This document shows, one piece after another, positions 60,522 to 64,000 of a stretch of DNA of 64,000 nucleotides. A program made the position numbers and the translations under genes. Below the pieces are notes generated by a model. It made no database searches. It was not told the DNA's origin and was given only the letters and a program-made list of their open reading frames with translations. The stretch's first letter is position 1; every line of letters begins with the position of its first letter. The stretch is from Secundilactobacillus silagincola. Its GTDB lineage: Bacteria; Bacillota; Bacilli; Lactobacillales; Lactobacillaceae. The stretch is taken from positions 103,438 to 167,437 of the forward strand of contig NZ_BCMJ01000001.1 of the NCBI RefSeq assembly GCF_002583405.1, in the 5' to 3' direction.

Positions 60522-61685
60522 TTAGTCGTGTTTATCCTTCTCGGGCTTAATATAAAAGACCCGTGTCCCCGTATCAATCTGTTCTTGTAATAGTTCCAAC
60601 AACAGAAGTACCCAGCCAAAAGTCAGAGTGAAGCCAATGATTTCGTACGCTGTTAATGATAAGTAGCCCACAAACTTAAACAGGATCTCAGCCGTCACCA
60701 AGATGGCTCCAACGGTATACGACATCCGCAAAAATTCTTTCGGTATTTTAGGCAAGAACCAGCGAATACCAACGATTAACACAATGATGAAATACACCAG
60801 AAATGACGCTAAATGGTCATGAATATCGTGTGAAGCCCTGTTATTCGGGAAAAAGCCCACCGCTCCCATATCAATTGCCATGGCTGTTAAGAGCACGCGT
60901 AAAATCAATAAGCGCACGGAACGAGGATGGTTCGCATTAATTGAAACGAAGATATAGTCAATCAAAGCGACCATGATCAAAGCCGAAAACATCAGAGTCA
61001 TATTAAATTGCCAGCTATTGTTAGCAAGTTTGGTCCCCAAAAAGCTCAGGTTGTACTGCCACCACTTCCGAGTACTGTTCGTGGCCATAGCGATAACTAC
61101 CCCGCTCATGATCACCAACATAAAAATCCGGATCAGGGTTCGTGAAGAAGTAGAAACTGCAGCGTAGATCATGATGTAATTGATCATACTTTCAAAAATG
61201 AAGAAGATGATCGTTGCGGTCAGTCGATCAAACGTTGCGCCTTTAAAAATCGTTCCTAATAACCAAAATACCCCTAATAACGCTAAAGCAAGGATCAATC
61301 CAAACGATAGGATCACTACTGGGAAATTTCGCCAATAAATGGTCGCGGAAAAATCATTCGTTTGGCTTCGCCGCCCCCGAATAAAAAAGATGGTAAACAG
61401 CAATGTCCCAATCACGACGCCCGCTAAAATCACAGTCGTCCCAAGTGAGGTATTCCCTGACATTGGAATTTGATTTCTATTTTTCATTGCAAAGAAAACG
61501 TTAAACGCCAGCGCGCTGATTAAAGCTGGTGCTAAATACCACCAAAGTGATATCCGTTGGAATAGCGACATTTCACTGGCTTCAGTCGTAATCACGGCGT
61601 CATGGTTCCGTAATTCGATTTTGACACCCTCGCTATCCTTGATTTTAAGCTGTTCTGCTACCTTATCCGGTAATTCAATTTTCAT
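60522..61685 (-). CDS. DUF998-like membrane protein with AbrB-like N terminus
   Basis: A 387-residue protein. Residues 1-36 (MKIELPDKVAEQLKIKDSE and the VKIELRNHDAVITT strand) look like the swapped-hairpin SpoVT/AbrB or MazE fold. Residues 45-375 contain about nine membrane helices, resembling DUF998-type proteins, with HDIHDHLASF in a central loop. A DNA-binding-like head on a membrane protein is unusual. Function unknown. Confidence 0.6.
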   Translation of the reverse strand: MKIELPDKVAEQLKIKDSEGVKIELRNHDAVITTEASEMSLFQRISLWWYLAPALISALAFNVFFAMKNRNQIPMSGNTSLGTTVILAGVVIGTLLFTIFFIRGRRSQTNDFSATIYWRNFPVVILSFGLILALALLGVFWLLGTIFKGATFDRLTATIIFFIFESMINYIMIYAAVSTSSRTLIRIFMLVIMSGVVIAMATNSTRKWWQYNLSFLGTKLANNSWQFNMTLMFSALIMVALIDYIFVSINANHPRSVRLLILRVLLTAMAIDMGAVGFFPNNRASHDIHDHLASFLVYFIIVLIVGIRWFLPKIPKEFLRMSYTVGAILVTAEILFKFVGYLSLTAYEIIGFTLTFGWVLLLLELLQEQIDTGTRVFYIKPEKDKHD

Positions 61686-61769
61686 ATTTTTCTCCCAAAG
61701 TTTATTATCTCAATTCATTTTGGGATAATTTGCGAAAATTGGCAAGTTCTTTTGTTTTTTAAGCCGAAC

Positions 61770-61822
61770 TTGACCTGCGTCAATTATCCCTATGCCAATT
61801 CGCTCTACACTATAGATAATCA
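61770..61822 (+). promoter_or_regulatory. FNR/FLP-like box and promoter of the P-type ATPase gene
   Basis: TTGACCTGCGTCAA (61770-61783) is a dyad of the TTGA-N6-TCAA kind. It is followed after 25 nt by ACTATAGATAATCAAA (61809-61824). The same pair, with the same spacing, lies before the next gene (63752 and 63791). A TACACT -10 at 61806 would put the dyad near -41.5, a standard activator position. Confidence 0.6.
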
Positions 61823-61844
61823 AATGATCAAAGGAGCGATCGAC

Positions 61845-63755
61845 ATGAAATTTCAACGTTATATTCAAAATCACCAAAACCAAATCACCTTAGCAAGTGC
61901 CATTCTAATTGCGATTGGTTTTGCAGGTAAGTACCTTCTGAGCTCAACGGTGGTTTATGACTGGGCGTTCATCCTAGCCTCCATCATCGCAGCCGTACCA
62001 ATTATGATTCACGCTTACCAATCATTACGCGTTAAGGTCATCAGTATTGAACTGTTGGTTAGTATCGCGGTCGTCGGTGCCTTCATTATTGGCGAATATA
62101 ACGAATCAGCGATCGTGACTTTCCTCTTCCTGTTCGGGAGTTATCTGGAACAACGGACCTTATCCAAGACCCGTCAATCCATTAAGTCCTTGACACAAAT
62201 GGCACCAGAAACGGCCGTTATTCTCCACGACGACGGTACCCAAGAAGAAGTTGACATCGATGACGTTGACGAAGGTGATCACATCATGGTTAAGACCGGT
62301 GCTTCGGTACCCGTTGATGGCAACATCGTTTCTGGCTCAGGCTACTTAGACGAATCCGTCATCACCGGTGAATCTAAAGCGGTTGCCAAAACTGCCGGCG
62401 ATTCCGTTTATTCCGGTTCAATCTTAGGTAACGGAACGTTAACTGTTGAAGCCACCAAAGTTGGTGAAGACACCACTTTCGGTAAAATCATTGAATTAGT
62501 TGAAGACGCTCAGGATGCGAAATCCCCTGCCGAATCTTTCATTGATAAGTTCGCCCAGTATTACACCCCTGCAGTGCTAGTCATCGCCGCTCTGGTTTAC
62601 CTCTTTACCCGTGATTTTCCAACTGCCATTACCGTCCTCGTTCTCGGCTGCCCAGGTGCCCTGGTCATCGGTGCGCCAGTCTCAAACGTAGCCGGTATCG
62701 GTAACGGTGCTAAACGCGGCATCCTGCTGAAAGGTGGGGCTGTCATGGACGACTTTGCGAAAGTTGATACCTTCGTCTTTGATAAAACTGGGACATTAAC
62801 CCTTGGTAACACCGCCGTTTCCGCAGTTAAAGACTACGCTGACGATTCAAAGGAAGCTTTGGCCTTGGTTGCTCGAGCAGAACGGTTATCCGATCACCCA
62901 CTTGGCAAAGCCATTACCGATTATGCGACCCACGAGAAAGTTGATTTCGAACAATTAGACGTTGCTGAAAACGATACGGTTAAAGGTCAAGGCCTCACCG
63001 CAACCATCGACGGTCACCACGTTTTAGTTGGTAACTTGAAGATGATGAACGCTAACAGCATCGCTTTAACCGATACACAAAAAGCTGACTTAACAGACGT
63101 CCAGCACACCGGTAGTTCCGTTGTTATGGTAGCCGTTGACGGCGCATTAAAATTAATCCTTGGTGTTTCTGACACCATCCGTCCAGGTATCAAAGCACAG
63201 CTCCAAGCATTACGTGACCACGGCGCTAAGCACTTAGTCATGTTAACTGGCGACAACAAGATCACCGCGCAATACGTCGCTGAACAAATCGGGCTTGACG
63301 AAGTTCACGCTGAACTCTTACCCGAAGAAAAAGTCGACTACATCAAGAAATTCAAGGATCAAGGCCGTACCGTCGCCTTCGTTGGTGATGGCATCAACGA
63401 CAGCCCGGCAATTGCCACCGCACAAATCGGTATCGCCATGGGCAACGGAACCGACGTGGCTATCGAAACTTCCGATGTTGTCCTCATGCAATCCAGTTTC
63501 GAAGCACTGGTTCACGCTTACGCCCTTTCTAAAAAGACCGTTATCAACACAAAGGAAAATATCGCCATCGCCATTGGTGTCGTCGTCTTCCTACTCATTG
63601 GTTTGATCGTTGGCTTCATTTACATGGCTAGTGGCATGTTCGTCCACGAAGCAAGTATCCTCGTCGTTATCTTCAACGCAATGCGGTTAATTAGCTACGG
63701 CAAGATGCCTACCCAAGCACAACAAGCAGCTACTCAAAAAACTTCATTAACTTGA
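61845..63755 (+). CDS. Heavy-metal translocating P-type ATPase
   Basis: A 636-residue P1B-type ATPase without an N-terminal metal-binding domain. It has TGES (174-177), the phosphorylated Asp313 in DKTGT, SDHPLG for nucleotide binding and GDGINDSPA. The transmembrane metal motif reads CPG (269-271), in GCPGALVIG, not the usual CPC. Six to eight helices are present. The ATG at 61845 follows AAAGGAG. The metal cannot be named from this; zinc, cadmium, iron or copper are all possible. The next gene is a small metallochaperone with the same promoter layout. Confidence 0.9.
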   Translation: MKFQRYIQNHQNQITLASAILIAIGFAGKYLLSSTVVYDWAFILASIIAAVPIMIHAYQSLRVKVISIELLVSIAVVGAFIIGEYNESAIVTFLFLFGSYLEQRTLSKTRQSIKSLTQMAPETAVILHDDGTQEEVDIDDVDEGDHIMVKTGASVPVDGNIVSGSGYLDESVITGESKAVAKTAGDSVYSGSILGNGTLTVEATKVGEDTTFGKIIELVEDAQDAKSPAESFIDKFAQYYTPAVLVIAALVYLFTRDFPTAITVLVLGCPGALVIGAPVSNVAGIGNGAKRGILLKGGAVMDDFAKVDTFVFDKTGTLTLGNTAVSAVKDYADDSKEALALVARAERLSDHPLGKAITDYATHEKVDFEQLDVAENDTVKGQGLTATIDGHHVLVGNLKMMNANSIALTDTQKADLTDVQHTGSSVVMVAVDGALKLILGVSDTIRPGIKAQLQALRDHGAKHLVMLTGDNKITAQYVAEQIGLDEVHAELLPEEKVDYIKKFKDQGRTVAFVGDGINDSPAIATAQIGIAMGNGTDVAIETSDVVLMQSSFEALVHAYALSKKTVINTKENIAIAIGVVVFLLIGLIVGFIYMASGMFVHEASILVVIFNAMRLISYGKMPTQAQQAATQKTSLT

Positions 63756-63804
63756 TTTACGTCAATTTCAAATCAAGGAGAAGCGACTAAACTATAGATA
63801 ATCA
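63752..63804 (+). promoter_or_regulatory. FNR/FLP-like box and promoter of the metallochaperone gene
   Basis: TTGATTTACGTCAA (63752-63765) overlaps the stop of the ATPase gene. ACTATAGATAATCAAA (63791-63806) follows after 25 nt, exactly as before the ATPase gene. The two genes are thus likely coregulated from separate promoters. Confidence 0.6.
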
Positions 63805-63841
63805 AAGAAATCAAGAACAACTAAAAAAGGAGATCGTTATT

Positions 63842-64000
63842 ATGACAACAAAACGTGCGGTATTACAATTAGATGGTTTGACCTGCCCATCATGCATGAC
63901 CAAGATTGAAAGTGCCTTGGCACATCAGCCAGGCGTTGAGAAAGTGAAAGTACTCTTCAATGCCAGCAAGGCTAAAGCCGACTTCGATGACAGCAAAGTC
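63842..64000 (+). CDS. HMA-domain metallochaperone, partial (runs off the window)
   Basis: The first 53 residues of a heavy-metal-associated domain protein. The metal-binding motif is CPSC in LDGLTCPSCMTKIESAL (about residues 10-26), with the GVEKVKV strand after it. Start ATG at 63842 with AAAGGAG 9 nt upstream. It should bind the metal handled by the P-type ATPase and may stand in for that protein's missing N-terminal domain. The 3' end is outside the window. Confidence 0.88.
   Translation, partial: MTTKRAVLQLDGLTCPSCMTKIESALAHQPGVEKVKVLFNASKAKADFDDSKV

Overview
The window is chromosomal DNA from a low-to-mid GC Gram-positive bacterium of the family Lactobacillaceae (former Lactobacillus). 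The evidence is the gene content (arginine deiminase operon, ClpL, diacetyl reductase, LuxS, D-2-hydroxyacid dehydrogenase, secreted proteins ending their signals in ASAK), strong GGAGG ribosome sites with several TTG and GTG starts, a perfect CIRCE element, LexA boxes of the GAAC-N4-GTTC type and a T-box leader. No rRNA, tRNA, prophage or CRISPR array was seen. The species cannot be fixed from the sequence alone.

Layout. 1-1006: end of glutamate-cysteine ligase. 1070-5914: AT-rich nucleoside-uptake cassette (nucleoside hydrolase, two ECF ATPases, EcfT, S component, GntR/UTRA regulator). 6077-9482: ClpL and an aldo/keto reductase around a CIRCE element. 9580-11623: SOS-type Y-family polymerase operon. 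11713-15936: PAS protein, M20 peptidase, secreted CAP protein, 2-hydroxyacid dehydrogenase. 16092-17270: solo TnpB. 17645-20815: cysteine/transsulfuration operon preceded by a cysteine-rich leader peptide and terminator. 20898-27102: argR-arcD-crp-arcC-arcB-arcA read leftwards. 27523-32918: four-gene AT-rich candidate defence cassette. 33179-35861: secreted and membrane proteins. 36042-37211: SOS-controlled RecA-like protein. 37276-42038: decarboxylase/hydrolase fusion with an Rrf2 regulator, GntR with hydroxyacyl-CoA dehydrogenase, and a small membrane protein. 42163-45203: NmrA-like protein, then butA-luxS behind a T-box. 45460-51090: regulators, membrane protein, TetR-controlled ABC exporter, aldo/keto reductase. 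51134-51484: small structured transcript and hairpin repeats. 51506-61685: transporters, FAD oxidoreductase with divergent LysR, OppA lipoprotein, DUF998-type protein. 61770-64000: heavy-metal P-type ATPase and metallochaperone with matched FNR-like boxes.

Two themes stand out. First, RNA-level control is dense: a candidate cysteine-sensing ribosome-mediated attenuator, a T-box (probably Met) for luxS-butA, a long structured leader before a purine/uracil permease, and a free-standing 125-nt transcript with two mutually exclusive hairpins. Second, five dispersed long hairpins share the apex AAATCC-N7-GGATTT while their long stems differ but remain self-complementary. Most abut or overlap stop codons and two of them supply the last codons of a gene.

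Functionally, the arc operon gives ATP and ammonia from arginine, the cys operon makes cysteine from serine or methionine sulfur, LuxS feeds homocysteine toward that pathway, and gshA uses the cysteine for glutathione precursors. All function calls are from reading translated sequence and motifs; no database search was run.
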